From the NCBI GenBank assembly GCA_035638255.1, contig DASRAJ010000055.1, positions 1 to 64,000 of the forward strand: a stretch of 64,000 nucleotides of DNA. Direction: 5' to 3'. The position numbers were made by a program, and so were the translations under genes. Below are positions 44,631 to 53,276 of this stretch, one piece after another (the stretch's first letter is position 1; each line of letters opens with the position of its first letter). A model generated the notes under the pieces. The model saw only the letters and a list, made by a program, of their open reading frames with translations, made no database searches and was not told the origin of the DNA. Origin of the DNA: DASRAJ01 sp035638255. Lineage in GTDB: Bacteria > Bacteroidota > Bacteroidia > Chitinophagales > UBA10324.

Positions 44631-45042
44631 TAGTCATTGGTCATTAGTCATTCGAAGTAGGCATTGAGTTTATGATGAAGTGTTTCTAATGATGTGATCA
44701 GTCTGGAAAACTCATCTTGTGAAATTAGTTTCCGTTTTGCTGCCTTTGTTGTTGCTGTTTTGCTCTCCAGCAACGAGCCTCGTGCGTAGAAACAGAATTG
44801 TTTATTCTCTTTAAAGAAATATCTTCCGAACCCTTCTGAAATATTCAATCCAATCGAGTCAGCCGCTTCTACCCATTGGCCACCTAAATGAAACTTTGAA
44901 AAATTATCCCACTTCATCACAATCTCCCAAACTTCATCGGCATATTCCATCGCCAGTTTCTAAACTTCGGGATCTTCAAGTTTTATCATAGCGGGATTAT
45001 TAACGACTGAGAAAATGACCAATGACTAATGACCAATGACTA
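44631..45042. repeat. Cassette bounded by perfect 22-bp inverted repeats
   Basis: Arms 44631-44652 and 45021-45042 are exact reverse complements; each is itself built from the words TAGTCATT and GGTCAT. Between them lies the broken four-helix-bundle gene. The right arm supplies the TAG stop of the dehydrogenase gene, and the left arm begins directly at the ATG of the neighbouring gene, so the unit fills the gap exactly. Confidence 0.85.
44648..44989 (-). pseudogene. Four-helix-bundle (S23-type) protein gene with amber codon
   Basis: From ATG 44989 the frame reads MIKLEDPEV, then TAG at 44960-44962, then KLAMEYADEVWEIV and on to the normal end KLNAYFE. Family members read ...VYKLA at this point, so TAG replaces a tyrosine codon (TAT or TAC). 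The remaining frame from ATG 44950 (100 residues) keeps GLNISEGFGR and FYARGSLLESKT. The family is known from intervening sequences in 23S rRNA genes and from stand-alone copies; function unclear. Restart at 44950, or suppression, cannot be excluded. Confidence 0.75.
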
Positions 45043-46482
45043 TAACTTTACACAAACATTTTTCGCCTCGGTAAAAAACTTCATCGCCTCAAAGCCACCT
45101 TCTCTTCCTACCCCTGAGTTTTTCATTCCGCCAAATGGTGTTCGCAGATCACGCAGCAGCCAGCAGTTAATCCAGATGATTCCGCTTTGAACCCGCGAAG
45201 CAACACGATGAGCGGATGAAAGATTTTGTGTCCAGATGGTGGCTGACAAACCGTACTCCGTTGAGTTGGCAAGTTGAATCGCTTCGTCTTCTGTGTTGAA
45301 TGGAATCAAGGTGACTACCGGCCCGAAAATTTCTTCCTGGTTTGTTCTGCAATTTGCGGGAAGCCCTTCAATGATTGTGGGCTCGATGAACCAGCCGTTC
45401 TCACACCTGCCCTTCATCTTCACCACATTTCCACCCGATAAAATTTTCCCGCCTTCCTCTTTTGCAAGATTGATATGGTAATTGATTTTGTCGAAGTGTT
45501 GTTTGGAAACGATAGCGCCGATGTTTGTGTCTTCTTCCAATGGATCACCCACTTTTAATTTTTTTGTTTCGGCAATAAATCGCTCTTTGAATTTTTCATA
45601 GATGGATTTTTCGATGATGATTCGCGAACCGCACAAACAAATTTCTCCCTGGTTTTCAAATGATGAGTTGATTGTCGTTTTTATCATCTTCTCAAAATCA
45701 CAATCTGCGAAAATGATGTTTGGATTTTTTCCGCCGAGCTCGAGCGAAAGTTTCTTGAACATGGGCGCCGCTACCGCGGCTATCTCTTTTCCGGCTCTCG
45801 TACTTCCTGTAAATGAAATCGCTTTAACCCTGGGGTGTTTTACAATCGCTGCCCCGCATTTAGGACCAAGACCATGAAGAATATTCAGCACACCATCCGG
45901 CATTCCTGCTTCCATACAAATTTTTGAAAGCTCATAGGCAGTCATTGGAGTCACTTCACTGGGCTTTGCAATCACGCAATTTCCGGCCGCCAGGGCAGGA
46001 ACAATTTTCCAGGTAAAAAGATAGAGCGGGAGATTCCACGGCGAAATGCAGCCTACTACACCGAGCGGTTGCCGCAACGTGTAATTCACTGTGCCGCTTT
46101 CCATCACATGCGCTTCACTCGCGAATTGCACCGCTGCCGTTGCAAAGAATCTGAAGTTGGAAGCAGCACGCGGAATATCGAGTGTGCGCGAAAGCGAAAC
46201 CGGTTTTCCCTGGTCAGTGGATTCAAGCCCAGCAAGATGTTCCAGCTTTTCCTCAATGAGATCTGCTATGCGCATCATGATGCGGCAGCGTTCTGATGAA
46301 GAAGTTGCTGACCACGATGGAAAAGCTTTTTGCGCTGCGTTCACGGCCAGCTCAACATCCTGTTCATCTGAATCGGGAACCTCAGAATACACGTTTCCGA
46401 GTGCGGGATTTTCATTGGGAAGGAATTTTCCTGCGACAGGATTTATCAACCTACCCCCGATATAGTTCTGGATTTGAAGCAT
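45040..46482 (-). CDS. Aldehyde dehydrogenase, aminomuconate-semialdehyde type
   Basis: 480 residues from MLQIQNYIGG at 46482 (an ATG at 46548 would add a foreign leader). NAD-dependent ALDH features: SPWNLPLYLFTWKIVPALAAGN, the FTGSTRAGKEI Rossmann segment, LELGGKNPNIIF (general-base Glu), and the catalytic Cys in ENQGEICLCGSR. The QGEICLC pattern and the close resemblance to the 2-aminomuconic-6-semialdehyde / 2-hydroxymuconic semialdehyde group suggest a role in tryptophan ring breakdown together with the dioxygenase and RidA genes nearby. Confidence 0.9.
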   Translation of the reverse strand: MLQIQNYIGGRLINPVAGKFLPNENPALGNVYSEVPDSDEQDVELAVNAAQKAFPSWSATSSSERCRIMMRIADLIEEKLEHLAGLESTDQGKPVSLSRTLDIPRAASNFRFFATAAVQFASEAHVMESGTVNYTLRQPLGVVGCISPWNLPLYLFTWKIVPALAAGNCVIAKPSEVTPMTAYELSKICMEAGMPDGVLNILHGLGPKCGAAIVKHPRVKAISFTGSTRAGKEIAAVAAPMFKKLSLELGGKNPNIIFADCDFEKMIKTTINSSFENQGEICLCGSRIIIEKSIYEKFKERFIAETKKLKVGDPLEEDTNIGAIVSKQHFDKINYHINLAKEEGGKILSGGNVVKMKGRCENGWFIEPTIIEGLPANCRTNQEEIFGPVVTLIPFNTEDEAIQLANSTEYGLSATIWTQNLSSAHRVASRVQSGIIWINCWLLRDLRTPFGGMKNSGVGREGGFEAMKFFTEAKNVCVKL

Positions 46483-46517
46483 GCTTGTTTTCTTCGCAAT
46501 AAAAATTTTCGATGCGG

Positions 46518-46525
46518 CAAAGATA
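46518..46525 (-). promoter_or_regulatory. Possible -7 promoter element (TATCTTTG) of the ALDH gene
   Basis: TAnnTTTG on the minus strand, 35 bp upstream of the ATG at 46482; TTTTGTGTTG further up could contain the -33 element at about 24 bp. Confidence 0.5.
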
Positions 46526-46555
46526 GCCATGCATATAAAGTACAACACAAAAAAG

Positions 46556-46590
46556 AAAACGGAGAGACGTTGTTGAAATCTCTCCGTTTT
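46556..46590 (-). terminator. Intrinsic terminator of the lipoprotein gene
   Basis: Two 12-bp perfect arms (AAAACGGAGAGA and complement) around an 11-base loop, with a C-TTTTTT run on the minus strand. It follows the minus-strand lipoprotein gene by about 17 bp. Confidence 0.85.
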
Positions 46591-46607
46591 CGTTTCAGCA
46601 AAAAAAC

Positions 46608-47447
46608 TCAGGGAAGGGTAATGGTTGTTGTTGTGTTCCCGATAGTGATGGTTGCCTGGTCATCACAGGTGCCATCGCCGTAATCAAGCGTTGCGGTTGG
46701 AAAATTACCATGAGTGATCTCCAGTGTTCCCTGTTCGATCCACGGACAAAGGAATGCTACGATGACCGGGTTGGTAATGGTAACTGTGAAAGGATTTCCA
46801 TTGCGGTCAGTTCCGGAAGCAGAACCGGTGATGGAATACTTATCATCAAAAGGCAGGAACGTTGATTCACCGGCAATCCATTCACGATCACGTACAGAAG
46901 TCCAGATTATTAATTGCCCTGAAGGCAATGTGACGATGGCAGTAATTACATTGATATTAAAATGCAGGTTGCCGCTGGCATTGTGTCCCATGTTGGTGAC
47001 CGTTTTGAGATACTCGAATTTGTTGAGCGCAGAAGCATTATATCCTACATAGTAATCTGCTGTTTGTATGCTGATCACCGTTCCTGAATCGCGATACAGG
47101 CCGGTCCATGTCGCAGTAATTTTTCCTTCCCTGTACTTGTTATCCCAATTTGAGCACAGGCAGGGAGTAGAGCCGAAATCAATAGTAATGGATTTTGATG
47201 CGTTGGATGTGTCAATGGTAACCACTGCGCACGGAGGAAGAATGGTATCAAGTCCTTCATCACTGCGAACATCGTTGTCATCGGCTGCTGAATTCACCGC
47301 TTGTAAAATACCATTGGATTCACCTTCCGCCATGGCGTTGTCAGTAACGGCGGTAGTATCATTGTTCACTGAATCTTTCTTGCAGGAAGAAAGAAAGGTA
47401 AGCGCAGCAAATGCTGCCATAAGAGAGAGGGATGCAAATGTTTTCAT
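46608..47447 (-). CDS. Hypothetical lipoprotein
   Basis: 279 residues. The signal peptide MKTFASLSLMAAFAALTFLSSC has lipobox LSSC. The mature part starts KKDSVNNDTT and has several predicted beta strands (SITIDFGSTPCLC, GKITATWTGLYRDSG, FTVTITNPVIVAFLCPW, EITHGNFPTATLDYGDGTCDD). Conserved-looking cysteines occur in PCLC and GTCDD. I know of no domain name for it; it resembles conserved lipoproteins of unknown role in this phylum. The terminator at 46556 bounds it. Confidence 0.75.
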   Translation of the reverse strand: MKTFASLSLMAAFAALTFLSSCKKDSVNNDTTAVTDNAMAEGESNGILQAVNSAADDNDVRSDEGLDTILPPCAVVTIDTSNASKSITIDFGSTPCLCSNWDNKYREGKITATWTGLYRDSGTVISIQTADYYVGYNASALNKFEYLKTVTNMGHNASGNLHFNINVITAIVTLPSGQLIIWTSVRDREWIAGESTFLPFDDKYSITGSASGTDRNGNPFTVTITNPVIVAFLCPWIEQGTLEITHGNFPTATLDYGDGTCDDQATITIGNTTTTITLP

Positions 47448-47774
47448 CGGGAAATTTTTTGGTTGAGAAGCTTGAATAGGTAGTCAATGATTATGTCGAT
47501 ACGTATTTGCGGCAATAAAGGTACAGATTGAATTTGCAGGGAAAGGTTTACTGGTTTATGAAAAAAATTTGTGAGAAAAAATTAGGGGCGTGATTTAGTA
47601 ATCTAAAAATTCACGATCGTTGTTCAACTTGCTTGTTGCACTTGTGGACTGGCATTACTCAAAGTTCGCAGGAAAATAACGGCAATAAATAAGGTAGCTT
47701 TGGAGTGGAAGTCGCAGTCTTAGGATGCACAAGAGAAACGGCGAGGGAATGATAGCAATTCTAAAATAATAATC
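47448..47774 (+). other. 327-bp gap between divergent genes
   Basis: No credible gene. A TAGCTTTG at 47695-47702 matches the -7 consensus for the rightward gene, 72 bp before its ATG, without a clear -33 partner. I see no further structure. Confidence 0.4.
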
Positions 47775-49259
47775 ATGAAAAAAACAATCTTGATTTTAAC
47801 GGTTGTGGTTTTAGGATCTATACACAAATCATTTGCACAAGCAGGAGACTTGGATAGCACTTTCGGAATAAATGGTACAGTTACTACAGCTGTATGCACA
47901 AACTCTTATGCAAGTTCTGTAGCGTTACAGTCAGACGGAAAAATTGTAGCGGCAGGAGGTTCGTGGGATTGTATTACAGTTGTTCGCTACAATAGCAATG
48001 GATCACTTGATAGTTCATTTGGAACAAATGGTATTGTAACCACCCAGCCGTCAAATCAATGCCAAACCGGCTCGGTAGTTATTCAGCCTGATGGAAAAAT
48101 TATTAGCGCAAGCGGAGATGAATTTGGATTCATATTAATCAGGTATCAGCCTAACGGCACAATAGACAGTTCATTTGGGACCAATGGCGTATTTTTTTTA
48201 TCAGGCCCCGAATACTCACCATCAATTGCATTGCAGCAAGATTCTAAGATCGTTATGGCAGGATCTTATTTCATGTGGGTGTGGCCGCATTCGTACTGGC
48301 TTAATTTGGCACGATGTGATTCCAATGGAATATTGGATACAAGTTTTTTTCAATCTAATATGGGTACATTTGATGGATATAACGCGAGTGCTACCTGTGT
48401 TGCATTGCAACCTGATGGTAAAATCGTAACTGCAGGTGCCACAGACTCTAATGAGTTATTCAAATGGTGTTTCGGGATAGCCAGATTTAATAATAACGGC
48501 ACACCTGACAGTAGTTTTGGTGTAAACGGTCATGTCACAACGGCTATCGGAGTTCGTGCAGTAGCATACGCAATAGTAATTCAGTCAGATGGTAAAATTG
48601 TGGCGGGTGGCTACTCGCTTGATAGCATCTTTGGATATTTCACTTTAGTGCGTTATAAGCCTGATGGTTCGTTGGACAGTACTTTTGGTAACGATGGAGT
48701 AGTAATTTCCTCTATTGAAAACAGTGTGGTCGGTTCATTAGCAATACAATCAGACGGAAAGATTGTTGCAGTAGGATATGTTTCAGCAACCATTGCTCTT
48801 GTACGATATAATATAGATGGCTCGCTTGATAATACGTTTGGAACAAACGGTGTAGTAACAAATGGCGTCAGTACAGGAGATGCAGTAGTTATTCAACCTG
48901 ATGAAAAAATTCTAACAGCAGGAAGATCACAGTATGGCTTTACTTTGATTCGTTATCTCTCAGGATTGGAAGTAGGTATGCTAAACTTTGGATCGAATAA
49001 TTTACCAACACTCACTTATCCTAATCCTGTTCAATCACAAGCAACTCTTCAATATACGCTCACCAATGAAGAATGTATAACCATCTCATTATACAATATA
49101 CAAGGAAGTCAAGTGCAAACTTTCATTACCAATGAAACCAGATATAAGGGAGAGCATAAGGAGGCATTGGACTTAGATGAGGTACTGCCTTCGGGCAATT
49201 ATATTCTTGCTATTTCAAATGGTATTCACAGTCAAGGTATCGAGATTGTGAAGGAATAA
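47775..49259 (+). CDS. T9SS delta-60 repeat protein
   Basis: 494 residues with a signal peptide (MKKTILILTVVVLGSIHKSFAQ). About seven delta-60 repeats with LDSSFGTNGIV, IQPDGKIVAAG and VVRYNSNGSLD, as in TIGR02608-type beta-propeller-like proteins. The C-terminal T9SS type A domain contains YPNPVQSQATLQYTL and ends IEIVKE. It should be secreted or held at the surface. Start ATG is supported by the signal peptide. Confidence 0.9.
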   Translation: MKKTILILTVVVLGSIHKSFAQAGDLDSTFGINGTVTTAVCTNSYASSVALQSDGKIVAAGGSWDCITVVRYNSNGSLDSSFGTNGIVTTQPSNQCQTGSVVIQPDGKIISASGDEFGFILIRYQPNGTIDSSFGTNGVFFLSGPEYSPSIALQQDSKIVMAGSYFMWVWPHSYWLNLARCDSNGILDTSFFQSNMGTFDGYNASATCVALQPDGKIVTAGATDSNELFKWCFGIARFNNNGTPDSSFGVNGHVTTAIGVRAVAYAIVIQSDGKIVAGGYSLDSIFGYFTLVRYKPDGSLDSTFGNDGVVISSIENSVVGSLAIQSDGKIVAVGYVSATIALVRYNIDGSLDNTFGTNGVVTNGVSTGDAVVIQPDEKILTAGRSQYGFTLIRYLSGLEVGMLNFGSNNLPTLTYPNPVQSQATLQYTLTNEECITISLYNIQGSQVQTFITNETRYKGEHKEALDLDEVLPSGNYILAISNGIHSQGIEIVKE

Positions 49260-49297
49260 ACTAACCATATAGATTCGGGTAAAGTGGAAGTGCAAAA

Positions 49298-50566
49298 TCA
49301 CCTCGCAATAATCCAGGATTCAGGATTCAACAGCGTAGTCCCTTGCCAGATTTCAAGATGCACCATCGTCTCACCGGTAGAGGGGTCAGTGTAAGCAGTT
49401 CCGAGCGATTGCTTTGTACTCACTTCATCATTCGCCTTTACTTTAACTGAGGAGAGATTACTGTACACCGTAAAGTATTCACCGTGGCGAACGAGGACGG
49501 CCTTATGATAACCGGGATTAGACAGTATCCCGACGACAGTCCCCTTGAAGATCGCCCTCACATTTGCGCCTTGGGCAGTCGTGATGTCAACACCGTTATT
49601 CTTTACAGTAAGATTATCAAACACAGCATGCGTATGTGTTCCGAACTGATCGCTGATCTCACCTTTCTCCACCGGCCAAGGCAGCTTGCCCTGGTTGCTT
49701 GCAAAGCCTGCAGAGAGTGCGGCAGCTTCGGGTGTGAGTGCAAGCGAAGAAGATGATGAATTGTTTTTAGCTGTGGTAGTTGATCCCGTCCCTTTCTTTT
49801 TCGATTCTTCAATTTCTTTTTTGATGAGGTCGGCTATCTCTTTCTTGAGTGCGGCTTGTTCTTTCTTCTTTTTGTCAAGATTTGCTTTCAAATCTTTTTC
49901 CTGCTTCGACAATGATTTTACGAGCTTGTCTTTTTCATTTTTTTCTACAGCAAGTTTCTGTGTTTGCTGCACTTGCTCGTTCACGAGTTGCTGCTTGCTT
50001 TGCTTCTTTACTTTCAGAACGGTCATTTGTTTTTTCAAATCGCTGGTGGTGGAGCGAATCAATTCTGCCTGCTGCCGGCGAAAGGAATTAAAGCGATTGA
50101 TGTATTTCAATCTTTTGAAAGCCTCATTGAAATCCGATGCGGAAAAAAGGAAGAGCAGGCGATTGTACGCGTCACGATGCTTGTACGCATAGTAGATCAT
50201 CTTCGCATAATTCTGCTTAAGGGTATCGAGATCACGATCCAGCGAGCGAACAGTGGAAACTTTATTATTGATTTCCTTATCGAACTGGAAAATTTCACTG
50301 TTGTAGTTAGTGATCAATCGCTGTCGCGCCTTGATTTTTTTCTGCAGCGCGGCCAACTGACTCGCATTCGACTTCTTAGATTTCTTCGTTTGATCGAGTT
50401 CCTTTTGCAGTGAGCTGATTTCTTTAACCAATTGCTCTTTCTTCTTTTCAAGATCTTCCTTTGAGTTTTGTGAAAAAGAAAATTGCGATTGTGTAAGAAA
50501 AAAAATAAAGAGCAACGCAACGCGCAGAAACAATTTCTTTTTATGTGGAAGAACAAAAACTTTCAT
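49298..50566 (-). CDS. EnvC-like murein hydrolase activator (M23 domain)
   Basis: 422 residues from MKVFVLPHKK at 50566; the upstream in-frame ATG at 50650 reads through intergenic word repeats and is rejected. After the signal peptide comes a long coiled coil (about 30-280; KEISSLQKELDQTKKSKKS and many K/E heptads). The C-terminus is an M23-like domain (GVDITTAQGANVRAIFKGTVVGI, VLVRHGEYFTVYSNL, HLEIWQG). The zinc ligands appear incomplete (first His replaced in NGVDI, HxH not seen), which fits a non-catalytic activator of amidases in cell division, as in EnvC. Confidence 0.88.
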   Translation of the reverse strand: MKVFVLPHKKKLFLRVALLFIFFLTQSQFSFSQNSKEDLEKKKEQLVKEISSLQKELDQTKKSKKSNASQLAALQKKIKARQRLITNYNSEIFQFDKEINNKVSTVRSLDRDLDTLKQNYAKMIYYAYKHRDAYNRLLFLFSASDFNEAFKRLKYINRFNSFRRQQAELIRSTTSDLKKQMTVLKVKKQSKQQLVNEQVQQTQKLAVEKNEKDKLVKSLSKQEKDLKANLDKKKKEQAALKKEIADLIKKEIEESKKKGTGSTTTAKNNSSSSSLALTPEAAALSAGFASNQGKLPWPVEKGEISDQFGTHTHAVFDNLTVKNNGVDITTAQGANVRAIFKGTVVGILSNPGYHKAVLVRHGEYFTVYSNLSSVKVKANDEVSTKQSLGTAYTDPSTGETMVHLEIWQGTTLLNPESWIIAR

Positions 50567-50646
50567 CGCGAAAAACCCTGCACAATTTGTTTTGCTAATT
50601 GTTCCCAATTGATCGGCTTTTGCCAACTGCCAACCGCCAACTGCTC

Positions 50647-51378
50647 TCACTCATCCCCTTTAAAAGGAAACTTCACCGGCTCATTCAGCTTCACCTTGTT
50701 AAAGGTAACTTCGATCACCATCTCACCGGGGCGGGCGACAGTGATTTTTCTCCACAACGAAAAGGGCGGAGTGTATTGTATATCGTATTGATCATTGGTG
50801 GCTGACAACATTCCTGCGGGAGCATCCATAATGAATTGACGGAGGGGCTGAAATGTTTTCGAAAGCACAATCGAATCATCAACATTATTTCCTTTCGATA
50901 CAAGCACCATCACCGAATCTTTAATCTTCACATCATAATTACTTCTTAGAAAAAGCAAATTGCCGACAATTAAATTTTGTACCGTATAGAAATCTACAGG
51001 CAATCCAGTGTAGGATTTGAAGAAATCGTAGCCGCGTGTGTATCGCTTCTTATCAAGCCGGTCAATCACGCGAATGGAGTCTTTAGTCATGAGCATGCGC
51101 GCCACCTCGATGCCGAGTGCCGGCGAGATGGAAATCCAGATAGCACTGTCTTTTTTTATTCTGAAGTTGGCAGTGAAATCCGTCTTCTGATTTCCTCCGG
51201 TCACTTCCACTTTTGCTTTCCCGCTGAACCATTGAAACTGAAACGCATGGGCCTTCACCGAATCGAGAATCACCGCCGACGCATCCATCTTAGGTGCCGA
51301 CGGAGTTTTTACGGCAACAGAAGTTGTTTTACAGGAGAATAAAAAAACCAGCGCAGCGAATCCTGCAAATTGATTCAT
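50647..51378 (-). CDS. DUF4292 lipoprotein
   Basis: 243 residues from MNQFAGFAAL at 51378; the ATG at 51501 would add an unlikely leader. The lipobox LFSC gives an early lipid Cys. The family pattern is FQWFSGKAKVEV, FRIKKDSAIWISISPALGIEVARMLMTKDSI and RYTRGYDFFKSY, similar in fold to LolA/LolB lipoprotein carriers. It lies in a set with the TPR, nucleotidyltransferase and EnvC genes found in many Bacteroidota. Function probably envelope lipoprotein handling (inference). Confidence 0.85.
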   Translation of the reverse strand: MNQFAGFAALVFLFSCKTTSVAVKTPSAPKMDASAVILDSVKAHAFQFQWFSGKAKVEVTGGNQKTDFTANFRIKKDSAIWISISPALGIEVARMLMTKDSIRVIDRLDKKRYTRGYDFFKSYTGLPVDFYTVQNLIVGNLLFLRSNYDVKIKDSVMVLVSKGNNVDDSIVLSKTFQPLRQFIMDAPAGMLSATNDQYDIQYTPPFSLWRKITVARPGEMVIEVTFNKVKLNEPVKFPFKGDE

Positions 51379-51448
51379 CACGCTTGTGCAGCAACTCCGC
51401 CGGAGTTTTTTCACTCCGGTGGAGTTAGGGTGGGAGAGAGCAGCAACA

Positions 51449-53215
51449 TTATTCATACAACTTCCGCTCAGCAATCTTTTTATCAATGGTTTCTGATTCA
51501 ACGTTCTTCACTTTTGCTTTCATCCAGTATTGAACAGCACCGTCAACATCACCGAGCTTAAAGAGAATATCACCATAGTGCTCCAATACGGCGCCATCCT
51601 GATCACCCCCGTTCTGTAGCGCTTTGCTCAACCAATCTTTGGCGTCCTTGTATTTTCCGCTCTTGTACAGTACCCAGGCATAGGTGTCTTCATACGCTGC
51701 TGTGTTCGGTGAAAGAATGTTTGCTTGTTCAGCCATTTTCTGCGCCTCATCTAATTTTTCACTACGCAGCGAAAGAAAGTAACTGTAGTTGTTCAGCACG
51801 TAAGCATTTGACGGATCAAACACTAGGGCTAATTCATAGCAACTGTCTGACGCGTGATTGTTCTTCAAATAATAATATGAGTCGCCAAGGTCAGAGTACA
51901 TCTGTGCCAGGAATTTCTTATCACCGGTGCCAATGTCAACTGCTTTGCTCAAAAGCTTCACGGCATCATCATACTTCTTTAACCGCATGTCGGCATAGCC
52001 GTTGAAGTAGTATGCCATCGCCTGATCGGGAAATAATTCGATAGCTCTTGCAGAAACCGCAAGCAGTGAATCGTAATTCCTTTTGTGATCATAGAGGAAA
52101 AACAATTGCTGCCAAACGAGGAACTTGCTGTTGTCGAGTGCGATGGATTGATTGTATTCACTCAACGCATCGTCAAACTTATTTCCCTGGTAAAGCAGAT
52201 CGCCATACATCGCATGCGCCTTCGCCTCCTGCGGGTGTGATTGAATGAGCACTTTCGCAAGATCAAGCGCTTGCTGTTTTTTTTCGTTGCCGGAATCAGC
52301 AGGATTTTGAAAGTAAGGAAGGTAACCATAGAGCACACTCATGCCAACGCCAATATCCAAATCCGGATTTGCAAATGCTTTACGGAATGATTCGAATGCT
52401 TTCTCGGTTTCGCCCTTGCGTTGATAATAATCGGCAAGAACGAGGTTGGCCCGGGGGTCACCGGGATCGAGGTCAACAAGTTTCTGAAGAACATCAAACG
52501 CTTTGTCCTCCATGCCATTCGTCATGTAAAAATCAATCAGCAGCGAATAGTATTTCGGTTCCTTTGAATTTGCATCAATAAGCTTTTTCAATTCATCGGC
52601 AGCTTTATCTTTCTTTCCTAATTGCAGCCACAGCTTTTCTTTTTCAGTGGAAACATCTTCAGTAATTCCAAAGCGCTCTTCAATCTGGTTGAAGATGCTG
52701 ATGGCCTCATCATATTGCTTGTTTTGCTCCGTGAAGAAAGCGCGGTTGAACCAGGCATCGGCATCGTCAGGATCAATAGCCACCATCTGCTCATAAATCT
52801 TTTGCGCCTCTTTGTAATTGCCCAATCCACCGAGGAGGGTACCATACAAATCAAGATACCATGTGTTCTTCGGATTCAGCTTCACGGCTTGCGCTGCATA
52901 TTGAATGGCATCAGAATATTGCTTCGAGTTGTAAAGAATCTTGGCCAGGTTGTAATCGGCTGCAGCCATAGAAGGATCAATCTTCAGAGCTTCTTTGTAC
53001 AGATTCATCGCCTGGTTGTGATCACCGAGAATATCCATTTTGTTTGCTTCAATGAATTTCTCAGTAGCGAGCCTTTTGCGCGGGTCATGATCAGGAAGAT
53101 CATTGGCGGAAGAGCTTTTATCTGCAGATGCTACCGTAGATTTTTCCGTGGAACAGGATTGAATGAATGCCGTGATACTCACAAGCAACAACAACAAAAG
53201 TGATCTCATTTTCAT
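51449..53215 (-). CDS. Tetratricopeptide-repeat lipoprotein
   Basis: 588 residues with a signal peptide and lipobox FIQSC (MKMRSLLLLLLVSITAFIQSC). About 14 TPR-type repeats (AMNLYKEALKIDPSMAAADYNLAKIL, KYDDAVKLLSKAVDI, DAKDWLSKALQNGGDQDGAV). TPR scaffolds hold protein partners. It is part of a conserved envelope gene set; its partner is unknown. Confidence 0.88.
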   Translation of the reverse strand: MKMRSLLLLLLVSITAFIQSCSTEKSTVASADKSSSANDLPDHDPRKRLATEKFIEANKMDILGDHNQAMNLYKEALKIDPSMAAADYNLAKILYNSKQYSDAIQYAAQAVKLNPKNTWYLDLYGTLLGGLGNYKEAQKIYEQMVAIDPDDADAWFNRAFFTEQNKQYDEAISIFNQIEERFGITEDVSTEKEKLWLQLGKKDKAADELKKLIDANSKEPKYYSLLIDFYMTNGMEDKAFDVLQKLVDLDPGDPRANLVLADYYQRKGETEKAFESFRKAFANPDLDIGVGMSVLYGYLPYFQNPADSGNEKKQQALDLAKVLIQSHPQEAKAHAMYGDLLYQGNKFDDALSEYNQSIALDNSKFLVWQQLFFLYDHKRNYDSLLAVSARAIELFPDQAMAYYFNGYADMRLKKYDDAVKLLSKAVDIGTGDKKFLAQMYSDLGDSYYYLKNNHASDSCYELALVFDPSNAYVLNNYSYFLSLRSEKLDEAQKMAEQANILSPNTAAYEDTYAWVLYKSGKYKDAKDWLSKALQNGGDQDGAVLEHYGDILFKLGDVDGAVQYWMKAKVKNVESETIDKKIAERKLYE

Positions 53216-53276
53216 AGAAGAAATTTATTCCGATACAGCGGTTCCTGCGATGCCAAATTACGAAATCACAGCGTGC

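Noticed and set aside
46449..46463. Alternative non-ATG or upstream starts for many genes
   Set aside because: Where signal peptides or family N-termini were visible, the shorter ATG was preferred; only trmB (TTG), the wza-like gene (TTG), the MraY-like gene (GTG) and the Uma2 gene (GTG) truly need non-ATG starts.
46069..46465. Plus-strand ORFs of 75 and 124 codons
   Set aside because: They lie fully antisense to the aldehyde dehydrogenase, and no family is recognisable.
49686..50413. Plus-strand ORFs of 149-168 codons rich in Phe/Ser/Cys
   Set aside because: Antisense of the Lys/Glu-rich coiled coil of the EnvC-like gene.
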